DNA of 15,791 bases from an uncultured Bacilli bacterium (GTDB lineage Bacteria; Bacillota_I; Bacilli_A; RF39; UBA660), in NCBI GenBank assembly GCA_947624125.1, contig CANQIY010000019.1, forward strand, positions 1-15,791, given 5' to 3'. Position 1 is the stretch's first letter, and each line of letters begins with the position of its first letter. The notes below the pieces were generated by a model. It saw only the letters and a program-made list of their open reading frames with translations. It made no database searches and was not told where the DNA came from. A program made the position numbers and the translations under genes. Below are positions 7,940 through 14,183 of this stretch, piece by piece.

Positions 7940-7969
7940 CCTTTCTATTTATCAATGATAAAAGAAAGG
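7940..7969 (+). promoter_or_regulatory. Hairpin sequestering the Shine-Dalgarno of the 25-aa peptide
   Basis: CCTTTCT (7940-7946) pairs with AGAAAGG (7963-7969), and TTTATC (7948-7953) with GATAAA (7957-7962), leaving one bulged A and a 3-nt loop: 13 base pairs. The right arm is the first half of AGAAAGGTGGTGAT (7963-7976), which matches the full complement of the 16S rRNA 3' end except one base. The hairpin would hide part of an unusually strong ribosome site. Confidence 0.75.
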
Positions 7970-7980
7970 TGGTGATATTT

Positions 7981-8058
7981 ATGACAAAAAGAGAATTTTC
8001 TCAATTTATTATAATATTGCTCCTATTCTTAGTTGTAATAATTTTACTTCTAAAATAG
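7981..8058 (+). CDS. 25-aa hydrophobic peptide, candidate type I toxin
   Basis: This short gene encodes 25 residues beginning MTKREFSQ, then an uninterrupted hydrophobic helix rich in Ile, Leu and Val, and ending in a single Lys: the build of single-helix membrane peptides used as type I toxins (Fst, TxpA/BsrG, TisB, Hok types), though I see no homology to a named one. Reality as a gene is supported by a 14-base Shine-Dalgarno with one mismatch to the ideal (7963-7976), 4 nt before the ATG, a strong promoter 70 nt upstream, and a clear terminator downstream. The ribosome site lies in a hairpin and the leader can pair with the 3' end, so translation is probably held off in the full-length mRNA. 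Alternatives are a small sporulation or membrane-regulator peptide. Confidence 0.65.
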   Translation: MTKREFSQFIIILLLFLVVIILLLK

Positions 8059-8141
8059 CAAAAGCATCTGATTTCAACAGTCGTTGATTTCAGATGCATT
8101 CCAGAAGGGATAACATCTGATTCCTGCAATCAAATGTATCC
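8058..8141 (-). ncRNA. Candidate ~85-nt antisense RNA to the peptide mRNA 3' end
   Basis: On the minus strand a -10-like TAAAAT (8153-8148) stands six bases before GGATACATTTGA (8141-8130), the same spacing and the same 12 bases as at the sense start (TATAAT, six bases, then 7910-7921). An RNA starting there would form one hairpin over 8141-8108, then a second over 8097-8064 (8+5 bp, GACT loop) followed by TTTT, a plausible terminator ending at the peptide stop codon. It would be wholly complementary to the peptide mRNA 3' region. The weakness is the lack of a good -35. Confidence 0.4.
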
Positions 8142-8152
8142 TTTTTTATTTT
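8108..8152 (+). terminator. Rho-independent terminator of the peptide mRNA
   Basis: GGATAACATCTGATT (8108-8122), loop CCTGC, then AATCAAATGTATCC (8128-8141) pair with one bulge and one mismatch, followed directly by TTTTTTATTTT. The right arm pairs better with the mRNA 5' end (12 of 12) than with its own partner, so the two structures compete. A second hairpin lies upstream at 8064-8097 (GCATCTGA/TCAGATGC plus TCAAC/GTTGA). Confidence 0.85.
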
Positions 8153-8184
8153 ATGCAAGTTTCCTTGACATATTCATAATAACA

Positions 8185-8209
8185 TAAAAACAACTTTTTT
8201 ACAAGTTGT
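8185..8209 (-). terminator. Terminator of the tRNA-Thr transcript
   Basis: On the minus strand ACAACTT (8209-8203) and AAGTTGT (8196-8190) form a 7-bp stem with a 6-nt loop, followed by a T-run (the A-run ending at 8190 on the plus strand). It lies about 47 nt beyond the tRNA 3' end. Read-through would enter the antisense side of the small-peptide gene. Confidence 0.7.
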
Positions 8210-8255
8210 CTTTTGTTATACATACTCGACTAATAGTCAAAGTTTAATATCTTTC

Positions 8256-8329
8256 TGGTGCTGAATGACTGAATTGAACAGTCCTTTGAAGCTTACCATG
8301 CTTCCGTTCTACCACTAAACTAAATCAGC
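8256..8329 (-). tRNA. tRNA-Thr (anticodon GGT)
   Basis: A full cloverleaf reads on the minus strand. Acceptor arms are GCTGATT/ATTCAGC with one T-T mismatch at position 6-67, then TA, the D arm GTTT-AGTGGTA-GAAC, anticodon stem GAAGC/GCTTC around loop ATGGTAA (anticodon GGT, threonine), a 4-nt variable loop, T arm GACTG-TTCAATT-CAGTC, discriminator A, and an encoded CCA at 8258-8256. The 74-nt gene has its own promoter at 8341-8369 and terminator at 8185-8209, so it is expressed independently. No other tRNA is adjacent. Confidence 0.93.
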
Positions 8330-8340
8330 ACTACAGATAA

Positions 8341-8369
8341 ATTATAATATTAATTTTACGATTTGACAA
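8341..8369 (-). promoter_or_regulatory. Housekeeping promoter for tRNA-Thr
   Basis: On the minus strand TTGTCA (8369-8364), 17 bp, then perfect TATAAT (8346-8341), 11 nt before the tRNA 5' end. It sits just past the stop codon of the surface-protein gene, so the tRNA does not depend on read-through from that gene. Confidence 0.85.
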
Positions 8370-8371
8370 TA

Positions 8372-9301
8372 TTAAGAAGCAAAATCTAAGTAAACATCAC
8401 ATATTTGTTTTTCTTTAATATTTTTTATGTTAATGTAGCCATCTTCATATGTAACATCTGATGTTTTTTCGTTTTGCTTTGCTTCATCAACAAATTTACA
8501 TTTACTCATTTCACTATTTAAAGTATATGTATTATTAATTGGAATATAATCAACTAATTCATACGTTTGACTAGTTGGTCTCTTCTTAATATATACATTT
8601 GTTATAATATCAGCTTCTCCATCTTTATCAAAATAAGCATAACAAGTTGTTTTCTTATTAGTTTTAACTGTGAATTTCTTATTTACAGCATCATATGTTA
8701 CTGTATCATTATTTTCTTCAACTTTTACATTATCACATTCAGCTCCAACATATTTATAACCAAATGATGGAACACCAGAAACTAAAGTATATTTTTTATT
8801 CTCCCAGTCTTTATCAACACCATTTTCGTCTTGCTTCATAATATAAACATTAATATCACTTTCAACTTCTTGGTCAAAATAGAATTTACAAGTTACTTTT
8901 TTATTACTAGTTAAAGCAAAAGTTCTTGTTTGAGTATCATATTTATAATGACAATCACCATTTTCACCATTAGAACTTTCATTTTTACAAGTCATTTCAT
9001 GTTTAGCTTCATCAAAACATTTAGTTAAATCTTCTCTAAATTTATACCCAATAGCAGGAACTGAATAAGTCTTTCCATAAATATCAGCACCTTTAGTTAA
9101 TTGTTTATAAATAATTATATTAATATCACCATCACCTAAATCAAAATCACCTACTTGAGCAGCAAGTAACTTCATTTCATGATTTTCATAATAATAAGCA
9201 TATGTTTTTTGAATACCCATTATTAAAACAAAAGTTAAAGCAATTAAAATACCAAAAGTATAACTTTTTTTCTTCTTTTGTATTTTTTTGGCTGTATCCA
9301 T
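8372..9301 (-). CDS. Membrane-anchored surface protein with three Cys-containing repeats
   Basis: I do not recognise a named family. A Lys-rich start (KKIQKKKKS) is followed by one membrane helix (about residues 14-35, FGILIALTFVLIMGI) ending in AYYYENHEM, so the rest should be outside the cell, anchored by the N-terminus. Three units follow: about 59-146, 149-227 and 231-307. Each starts with an INIIIYK/INVYIMK/TNVYIKK-type strand, has a YGKTY/NKKYTL/SQTYEL step, carries Cys before the middle, and ends in a Cys-aromatic strand (VTCKFYFDQ, TTCYAYFDK, QICDVYLDF). The spacing suggests beta-sandwich repeats with internal disulfides. There is no sortase motif. The ATG at 9301 follows AAGGAAG, and a TTTACA-17-TATAAT promoter lies upstream. 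It stands alone between a tRNA and a divergent gene. A link to the nearby pilus operon is possible but unproven. Confidence 0.75.
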   Translation of the reverse strand: MDTAKKIQKKKKSYTFGILIALTFVLIMGIQKTYAYYYENHEMKLLAAQVGDFDLGDGDINIIIYKQLTKGADIYGKTYSVPAIGYKFREDLTKCFDEAKHEMTCKNESSNGENGDCHYKYDTQTRTFALTSNKKVTCKFYFDQEVESDINVYIMKQDENGVDKDWENKKYTLVSGVPSFGYKYVGAECDNVKVEENNDTVTYDAVNKKFTVKTNKKTTCYAYFDKDGEADIITNVYIKKRPTSQTYELVDYIPINNTYTLNSEMSKCKFVDEAKQNEKTSDVTYEDGYINIKNIKEKQICDVYLDFAS

Positions 9302-9329
9302 AATACATCAACTTCCTTTATCTATAAAA

Positions 9330-9358
9330 ATTATATAATACGACATTTTTTTTGTAAA
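9330..9358 (-). promoter_or_regulatory. Promoter of the three-repeat surface protein gene
   Basis: On the minus strand TTTACA (9358-9353), 17 bp, then perfect TATAAT (9335-9330), about 28 nt before the ATG at 9301. Spacing and hexamers fit a housekeeping sigma factor. Confidence 0.75.
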
Positions 9359-9363
9359 TAATC

Positions 9364-9402
9364 ATGACAATTGAAAGTTAAAATTTTACATATAATTGTC
9401 AT
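9364..9402. repeat. 9-bp inverted repeat in the divergent promoter region, possible operator
   Basis: ATGACAATT (9364-9372) is the exact reverse complement of 9394-9402, 21 bp apart. The right arm overlaps a perfect TATAAT (9391-9396) that could serve the plus-strand gene at 9462, although no good -35 lies at normal spacing. A repressor bound here could control both divergent genes; it could also be a leader hairpin or chance in A+T-rich DNA. Confidence 0.4.
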
Positions 9403-9461
9403 ATATTTTTCGCTATTCTTTGTTCCGTTTGTCATATTATTTTAATAAGGAGGAGGATTAT

Positions 9462-9782
9462 ATGCGATTACCAAACGTACCTCCTCAATTATTCTCTCTA
9501 AGTGCCGTTTTAGTAGGTGTTTTACTAGTAGATGACAATACTCCTAATGAACAAAATGCTATTGGTAACTGGCTCATGTTAGTGTCCCAATACTTATGTA
9601 CAAATGCTGCATATGGTCAACTTATTCAAAGTAATATGCAAACGCCTGGCTCTTTTAATGAAAATCAAAGCAATAATAATCAAAATAATATGTCAAATGA
9701 AGAAGTTTTACAGATGCTTACCAAAATGGTTAACGCTATGAATAAAGAAATAGAAGAAATAAAGAAAACTATTAATAAATGA
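9462..9782 (+). CDS. Small conserved-looking protein of unknown function
   Basis: The protein is 106 aa from the ATG at 9462, chosen because AAGGAGGAGG (9447-9456) lies 5 nt upstream; an in-frame TTG at 9396 would add 22 residues without a ribosome site. It starts MRLPNVPPQLFSLSAVLVGV, a moderately hydrophobic segment that continues LLVDDNTPNEQNAIGNWLML, which may be a membrane-associated hairpin or a buried core. A Gln/Asn-rich linker (about residues 60-80) follows, then an amphipathic, charged C-terminal helix ending KEIEEIKKTINK that could form a coiled coil. I have the impression that short proteins with a DD-x-EQNAIGNW core are widespread in Bacillota, but I cannot name a family or function. 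It is transcribed alone, divergent from the surface protein gene and convergent with the pilus operon. Confidence 0.7.
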   Translation: MRLPNVPPQLFSLSAVLVGVLLVDDNTPNEQNAIGNWLMLVSQYLCTNAAYGQLIQSNMQTPGSFNENQSNNNQNNMSNEEVLQMLTKMVNAMNKEIEEIKKTINK

Positions 9783-9786
9783 GCAT

Positions 9787-9813
9787 AAAAAAAGACTATT
9801 AATTTAACAGTCT
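9787..9813 (-). terminator. Terminator at the end of the pilus operon
   Basis: On the minus strand AGACT (9813-9809) pairs with AGTCT (9797-9793), with three further A-T pairs inside beyond a mismatch, and is followed by seven T (9793-9787). It lies just past the tadC stop at 9824. The 106-aa plus-strand gene ends at 9782, so the hairpin sits between convergent genes, but only the minus direction has a U-tract. Confidence 0.7.
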
Positions 9814-9823
9814 CATTCTCCTT

Positions 9824-10612
9824 TTATAAATCCATCATTTGTAAAACAGCAAGAACTAATAAAATCATAACACCAAACCCAGTTGACATTAACATATTCA
9901 TTGTTTTACCTTCCATTTTATCCAAACGATTTTTATATTTTGTTTCTCTCGCTTTTTGTTGTAAATTAGATATTGTTCTTGAAAACATTAACATTTGTTC
10001 TTGTTTTCTATCTTGACTACCAAGACTTAACCGATATAAAAGTCTCATCATCCGCATTGAATCCCGAACAGGATATTTTTTAGCAAAATTCATATAAGGA
10101 TTAATTGAATCATCTCCGGAATTTATTTCATTAATCATTTCTTGTAAACCATCTTTGAAAATATCCGGAGCATCAAGAATAGATTTACCTATAGCTACTG
10201 GTACAGTATAGTGTTGAATTAAAATTTCAATTCCTTTTAAATAATGAGGTAACATACTATCAATATAGAATATATGTTTTTTATAATAAGATTTTATATT
10301 CATATAATCCATTTTAAAAATGAAATAACCAACACCAAATGCCACTAAAACTTTTAAAGCATTTAATTCACTTATAAAGATAAATATCGTAACAACAATA
10401 GCAATTAAACCATTTCTAACTCTTTTTATAAATAAATTATCAGCATTCATTGTATCGCCATAACGAGCTCTTACATAAAAATCCCAGTCATCTTCTTTTA
10501 ATTTTCGAAATAAATGAAAATTATCATTTATTAATTCATTTAAACTTAATTGACCATTATATGATAATACAAAGAAGATAATAAGAGATATAATAATCAT
10601 TTCTATTTGCAT
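9824..10612 (-). CDS. tadC: Tad pilus inner-membrane platform protein TadC-like
   Basis: This is the second of two type II secretion F-domain membrane proteins that form the inner-membrane platform of a Tad pilus and couple the ATPase to pilin polymerisation. The 262 aa have an N-terminal helix (residues 3-20), two central helices (about 68-103, NGLIAIVVTIFIFISELN onward), a long cytoplasmic helical region (about 105-235, including LPHYLKGIEILIQHYTVPVAIG) and a C-terminal helix ending VLAVLQMMDL. This layout matches the TadB/TadC family. Identification rests on position as well: it is the last gene, starting within TAATG of the TadB stop, and is followed by a terminator. The sequence alone would support only an F-domain protein. 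Confidence 0.78.
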   Translation of the reverse strand: MQIEMIIISLIIFFVLSYNGQLSLNELINDNFHLFRKLKEDDWDFYVRARYGDTMNADNLFIKRVRNGLIAIVVTIFIFISELNALKVLVAFGVGYFIFKMDYMNIKSYYKKHIFYIDSMLPHYLKGIEILIQHYTVPVAIGKSILDAPDIFKDGLQEMINEINSGDDSINPYMNFAKKYPVRDSMRMMRLLYRLSLGSQDRKQEQMLMFSRTISNLQQKARETKYKNRLDKMEGKTMNMLMSTGFGVMILLVLAVLQMMDL

Positions 10613-11517
10613 TATTCAGCCCCCACATCTTCATTATAATATTTCTCACCAGTAATTAAGAAATAAACATTAATTAAAATTATAACATGAAGAATTAATT
10701 GAACATACCAAATATTTAATAATTCAATATAGTTTTCTTCACCAAGCATAAATTCTACTACTACTACAAGAAAGAACAAAACAACTCCAAAAGTTAAAAA
10801 TCTTTTATGGAAATTTTTTCTATCCATTTGGTCACGATAAACACCTTCAACTAAGGCATCGATATCCATTGACATATTTTCTAGTGATTCACCAGCATCT
10901 CTTGCCCCTTCTTTAGTTATTTGTAAAAATAATTGATGCATATTCTTAACCATATAAAATGGATATTTAGCATTAAAGTACTCTATTGATTCATCAATAG
11001 TACCATTTTGATAAGATAAATCAATCATTTTCTTTATATCACCTAAGACAGGTTCTTCGATAATTCCACTATCACGAACACCTTCTAAACTTTTAACAAA
11101 ACTTTGCGTTGTATTAAATTCCATAATTACATTCGTGGTATAAGTTTGAATTTGTTCAAAGATAAATTCACTATAAATTCTTTGACATCTTAAATAAGCA
11201 AGATAAGGTATAAAAGCAATGGTAGCTAATCCATAGACAATAGCCCAAATGATACTATAAAAGTAAAAATAACCTATAATACCAGCAAAACCACCTAAAA
11301 CAGCTATTTGAGTTAAATATTGTCTTGTTGTAAATTCTTGACCTAATTCTTTACTTTTTTCCCTAACTACTTTAAAAGAATAGGGCGCATATTTATCATA
11401 TAAGCCACTTACTTTATTAGCAACATCTTGTAAAGGCTTAGGACTTTTTGATTTTCGATAAATTATTATAAACATTGCATCTGCTAGTAAGAAAATTAAT
11501 TCTGGCAAAGTTCTCAT
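10612..11517 (-). CDS. tadB: Tad pilus inner-membrane platform protein TadB-like
   Basis: This is the first F-domain platform protein. The 301 aa begin with a short helix, have two central helices around 72-106 (IAVLGGFAGIIGYFYFYSII and the next), then a cytoplasmic helical domain with TYTTNVIMEFNTTQSFVKSL and QITKEGARDAGESLENMSMD, and end with two helices (FGVVLFFLVVVVEFML and LILHVIILINVYFLIT). That helical domain between membrane pairs is the T2SSF pattern. A GAGAGGTG ribosome site stands 5 nt before the ATG. It lies 17 nt after the ATPase gene and overlaps tadC by one base. It would bind the ATPase on the cytoplasmic side and its partner TadC in the membrane. Confidence 0.82.
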   Translation of the reverse strand: MRTLPELIFLLADAMFIIIYRKSKSPKPLQDVANKVSGLYDKYAPYSFKVVREKSKELGQEFTTRQYLTQIAVLGGFAGIIGYFYFYSIIWAIVYGLATIAFIPYLAYLRCQRIYSEFIFEQIQTYTTNVIMEFNTTQSFVKSLEGVRDSGIIEEPVLGDIKKMIDLSYQNGTIDESIEYFNAKYPFYMVKNMHQLFLQITKEGARDAGESLENMSMDIDALVEGVYRDQMDRKNFHKRFLTFGVVLFFLVVVVEFMLGEENYIELLNIWYVQLILHVIILINVYFLITGEKYYNEDVGAE

Positions 11518-11534
11518 TTATGCACCTCTCTATT

Positions 11535-12968
11535 CTATAAGGAATCCATTGGTTGGGACATCTCATTTGGATTTATATTACCTACACTATTATTTATAGG
11601 TTCTTGATTTACAGGATTATTAACACTAATATTTTCAGTTATAGGTGTTTCATTTATTCCTGTATTCATATTAATTTGGGCTGGCATCTCTATTTCTTCA
11701 TTATTTAAAGATGCTTCATTATTAACACCAGTATTATTAGTAACTACTTCATTTGCTTCAGAAACTGAATTAGTTACTCCTTCTATATTTTCATTAGTAG
11801 AAGTATTTTCACTCGTAACATTTTCAACTACTTCTTTGTTTTCTTCATTATTTCCAAATATTTCATCTTGGGTTTCATTTACTTTATTACTTGGATTATT
11901 ACCATTTTCACTATTACTAACAAATAAATCTTCTTTTAAAGCTACACCTTGACTACTTAAATATTCTCTTAAATATTTAGTAGGATTATTAAATTGAATT
12001 TTACCATCTAGATTCTTTTTGTAAATTACATTAGAACCAGCTTCATTATCATCATCAACAAAGAATTCACAAACTTCAACAATTTCTCTTTGGAATCTTC
12101 CTAATTCCGCACTCATATATCCTTTAACATGAATAGCAATTTGAACATAACGATGAATTGATTTTAAAAATTGTTCAATATCTTGACTTGATTCAAGCAA
12201 CGAATAAAGACGCATCGGTACATTTATTGCCCGGTCAGAGTGAATTGTTGATATGATATTATGTCCTGATGATATAGAGTTACGTACAGATGTAACAGCT
12301 TCGGCACTACGAACTTCGGATAGTAAAATCCATCTTGGGTTTTGTCGCATGCAAGCTACTAATACATCAGAATATGAAGCAATATTATTGGTTTTCATTG
12401 CTACTATATCACGATGAGGAAATATTTTATCTAAATGGAGTTCCAATGTATCTTCAATTGTAATGATTTTTTCATTTTCTTTCGTATGACTAGCTAAGTA
12501 TTTAACTAATTCTGTTTTACCAGAACCAGTTTCACCACTAACCATAATATTACAATGGCCTTCAACACAAGTTAGTAAAAAATCTAATAAGTCAGCCGTT
12601 ACATATTGTTCATTTAATAATTTTTCTCTATTTAATCTAATTTTAGCAGGTGTTTTCCGAATAACACAAGCTATTCCATTCGTCGCAATCGAATCATGAA
12701 TAAAGTTTAACCGTAATTCAGCTGATTCAGCATCCAAAAAGGGTTGAGCCATATTAAATGTTTTACCCATAACATTTGAACATTGAAAAGCTAATTTTTC
12801 CATTAAAGCATTATTAATTTCCGGTCTTTCAATACGATAAACACCTTTATCTAACGTTTTTAAATGAATTTGTCCCCCATTACCATACGATACATCGGTA
12901 ATATTATCATCATCTAAAAATTCTTTTAAAGGTCCGAAATCAATTTGGGAAAATATAGCATCATTCAC
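11535..12968 (-). CDS. tadA: Tad pilus assembly ATPase, TadA/CpaF type, with Asn-rich tail
   Basis: This is the secretion ATPase that powers pilus assembly. It shows the type II/IV set: Walker A GETGSGKT (145-152), Asp box TIEDTLEL (170-177), Walker B RWILLSEVRS (213-221, with Ser where VGE is common), and His box GHNIISTIHSDRA (235-247). The N-terminal domain (about 1-115) is the CpaF-type N-terminal region (FLDDDNITDVSYGNGGQIHL). The ATPase part ends near 345; the last ~128 residues are an Asn/Glu/Thr/Val-rich low-complexity tail, unusual for the family and probably disordered. The start is a GTG overlapping the upstream TAG stop (TAGTG), with GGGAAGTGAT upstream and no in-frame ATG nearby. 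It belongs with cpaB, tadB and tadC in one operon. Confidence 0.93.
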   Translation of the reverse strand: MNDAIFSQIDFGPLKEFLDDDNITDVSYGNGGQIHLKTLDKGVYRIERPEINNALMEKLAFQCSNVMGKTFNMAQPFLDAESAELRLNFIHDSIATNGIACVIRKTPAKIRLNREKLLNEQYVTADLLDFLLTCVEGHCNIMVSGETGSGKTELVKYLASHTKENEKIITIEDTLELHLDKIFPHRDIVAMKTNNIASYSDVLVACMRQNPRWILLSEVRSAEAVTSVRNSISSGHNIISTIHSDRAINVPMRLYSLLESSQDIEQFLKSIHRYVQIAIHVKGYMSAELGRFQREIVEVCEFFVDDDNEAGSNVIYKKNLDGKIQFNNPTKYLREYLSSQGVALKEDLFVSNSENGNNPSNKVNETQDEIFGNNEENKEVVENVTSENTSTNENIEGVTNSVSEANEVVTNNTGVNNEASLNNEEIEMPAQINMNTGINETPITENISVNNPVNQEPINNSVGNINPNEMSQPMDSL

Positions 12969-13750
12969 TAGCTATCACTTCCCATATCAACCCATTTACG
13001 CATAATAAATTGTTGTAAAGCTACACTACTAATTTTCGTTTCGCCTGGATTTTGGGTATAAGACTTACTTCTTGGTACCGGTGAAATTTTAACATTATTA
13101 GTTGTTAATAACTCAGCTACTTCTAACAATAAGTGATATTCTTCTGGAACCGCAAATAATAATTCAGCGGCATCACCTGCTGTTGCATCCCAATATAAAT
13201 CTTTACCTTGTGAATCTCGAACAGCCAAAACTTCAATACTTTCAATTAATCTACCAAATATAATATTTCTATCATCATCAACAGCTGATACATATAAATC
13301 GATATATGACCCTCTTACTATTGTATTAGAATAAGTCATTTCATTATTAACTTTTAAATTATATAAAGTATATCCTTCAGGAATTTCACCTAAAATTGAA
13401 TCAGGTGCTTGTTTTTCTTCACATAATTGAGATTTATAGAAGAAACCATTTTGAGGTATTGCATTAGTTAAACAAATATATTTACCATCTAAATCATTAA
13501 TATTTAATACAATATCTGTTTTATTAGTTGTTGTTTTAGTTATTTCTTTAAAATCAACTTTCTCTAAATCAATCTTTGTTCCTGGCTCCATTCTTTCTGT
13601 TGAATAAGGTATACTAATTGTCGTAATCGCAGCATTTACTCTTTGATTATAAAAATACCATAATACAATTACTCCGGCTAAAACAGCTAAAATTGTTACT
13701 GTATTCTTATTTCCTAAAAATCTTTGAATTGTACTTAATAAACTTCCCAT
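12968..13750 (-). CDS. cpaB: Tad pilus assembly protein CpaB/RcpC (SAF domain)
   Basis: The 260-aa protein has a short cytoplasmic start, a membrane helix at about 17-33 (VTILAVLAGVIVLWYF) and an extracytoplasmic remainder. Residues about 42-112 form a SAF-type domain: ISIPYSTERMEPGTKIDLEK, then NDLDGKYICLTNAIPQNGFF, as in CpaB/RcpC. The next part, with IVRGSYIDLYVSAVDDDRNI and LFAVPEEYHLLLEVAELL, matches the C-terminal half of RcpC-like proteins, where the P-E-E-Y-x-x-L pattern is usual. In diderms CpaB works with the outer-membrane secretin; in a monoderm it probably acts in the wall. A strong AAGGAGGA precedes the ATG. It is 11 nt downstream of the TadE-like gene and overlaps the ATPase gene. 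Confidence 0.85.
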   Translation of the reverse strand: MGSLLSTIQRFLGNKNTVTILAVLAGVIVLWYFYNQRVNAAITTISIPYSTERMEPGTKIDLEKVDFKEITKTTTNKTDIVLNINDLDGKYICLTNAIPQNGFFYKSQLCEEKQAPDSILGEIPEGYTLYNLKVNNEMTYSNTIVRGSYIDLYVSAVDDDRNIIFGRLIESIEVLAVRDSQGKDLYWDATAGDAAELLFAVPEEYHLLLEVAELLTTNNVKISPVPRSKSYTQNPGETKISSVALQQFIMRKWVDMGSDS

Positions 13751-13761
13751 TTTATTCCTCC

Positions 13762-14166
13762 TTAACTATTTTGCTCTAAAATACCATCAATTCTATTAGC
13801 AATATCAAATGTTGTTGAATCACTAGATACAACATAAGTATCAGTTTCACTAGTGATTTCAACACTTACTTTTGGTGGTGCTTCATATATGCCAGTAAAC
13901 AAGATATCATAATTATTAGCAGATGTCACAGCTTCGGCAAATCTTCTAATAAAACTTTCAATAAATTTTTCTTTATTTATTTTAAGTTCACCATATTCAC
14001 GATAATAAGCATAATCGACAGCATCAACCATCGCGGCTTCGCTTAATTGTCTTGTGGTGTAATAATCTTCGGTGTTGTTAGAGGTAACATTTCGAATTAA
14101 AAGCATTATTACAACAACAAAGACACCTAAAATTACAACCCAAAAGCCCCAATAACTTTCTTTCAT
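13762..14166 (-). CDS. Small membrane-anchored TadE-like protein (resembles DUF5411)
   Basis: The 134-aa protein has one N-terminal membrane helix (about 7-25, FWVVILGVFVVVIMLLI), then NVTSNNTEDYYTTRQLSEAA, an extracellular helical segment and a short beta-rich end. A single N-terminal helix followed by a helical surface domain, encoded inside a Tad operon, fits a minor pseudopilin of the TadE/TadF kind. The start MKESYWGFWVV and the AMVDAVDYAYYREYGE segment remind me of DUF5411, a small family of Bacillota, but that is from memory. There is no obvious prepilin-peptidase G-x(4)-E site ahead of the helix, which would be needed for a true pilin. TAGGAGGG lies upstream of the ATG. Confidence 0.6.
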   Translation of the reverse strand: MKESYWGFWVVILGVFVVVIMLLIRNVTSNNTEDYYTTRQLSEAAMVDAVDYAYYREYGELKINKEKFIESFIRRFAEAVTSANNYDILFTGIYEAPPKVSVEITSETDTYVVSSDSTTFDIANRIDGILEQNS

Positions 14167-14183
14167 TAATGTTCCCTCCTATT

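Larger units (their letters stand above)
7910..8141 (+). repeat. Nested perfect inverted repeats at the ends of the small-peptide transcript
   Basis: GGATACATTTGA (7910-7921) is perfectly complementary to 8130-8141, and ATCAGATGCTTT (7927-7938) to 8061-8072, each 12 of 12. The pairs are nested, so in RNA the 5' leader could clamp the 3' untranslated region. The left arm starts at the predicted transcription start and the right arm ends at the terminator U-tract. As DNA the outer pair resembles terminal inverted repeats, but I see no target-site duplication at the flanks (AATT versus TTTT). Confidence 0.8.

Noticed and set aside
7987..8012. Terminator for a longer antisense RNA (GAGA/TCTC followed by TTTTT on the minus strand).
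   Set aside because: The stem is only four base pairs and no convincing upstream promoter was found; the hairpin at 8064-8097 is a better end for an antisense RNA.
7910..8141. Miniature inverted-repeat transposable element with 12-bp ends.
   Set aside because: No target-site duplication is visible, and the ends coincide with a transcription start and a terminator, which fits an RNA structure better. A genome-wide search for further copies would settle it.
8165..8193. Perfect TTGACA at 8165-8170 on the plus strand as a -35.
   Set aside because: No -10 lies 16-18 bp downstream; the sequence runs into the tRNA terminator hairpin and no gene follows on that strand.
9330..9345. TAATACGAC string resembling part of a phage T7 promoter (9336-9344).
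   Set aside because: Only nine bases match and the rest of the T7 consensus is absent; it lies in the spacer of an ordinary promoter.
9396..9461. Longer version of the 106-aa gene starting at an in-frame TTG at 9396.
   Set aside because: There is no ribosome site before 9396, while AAGGAGGAGG stands just before the ATG at 9462; the extra stretch also overlaps the inverted repeat and the TATAAT.
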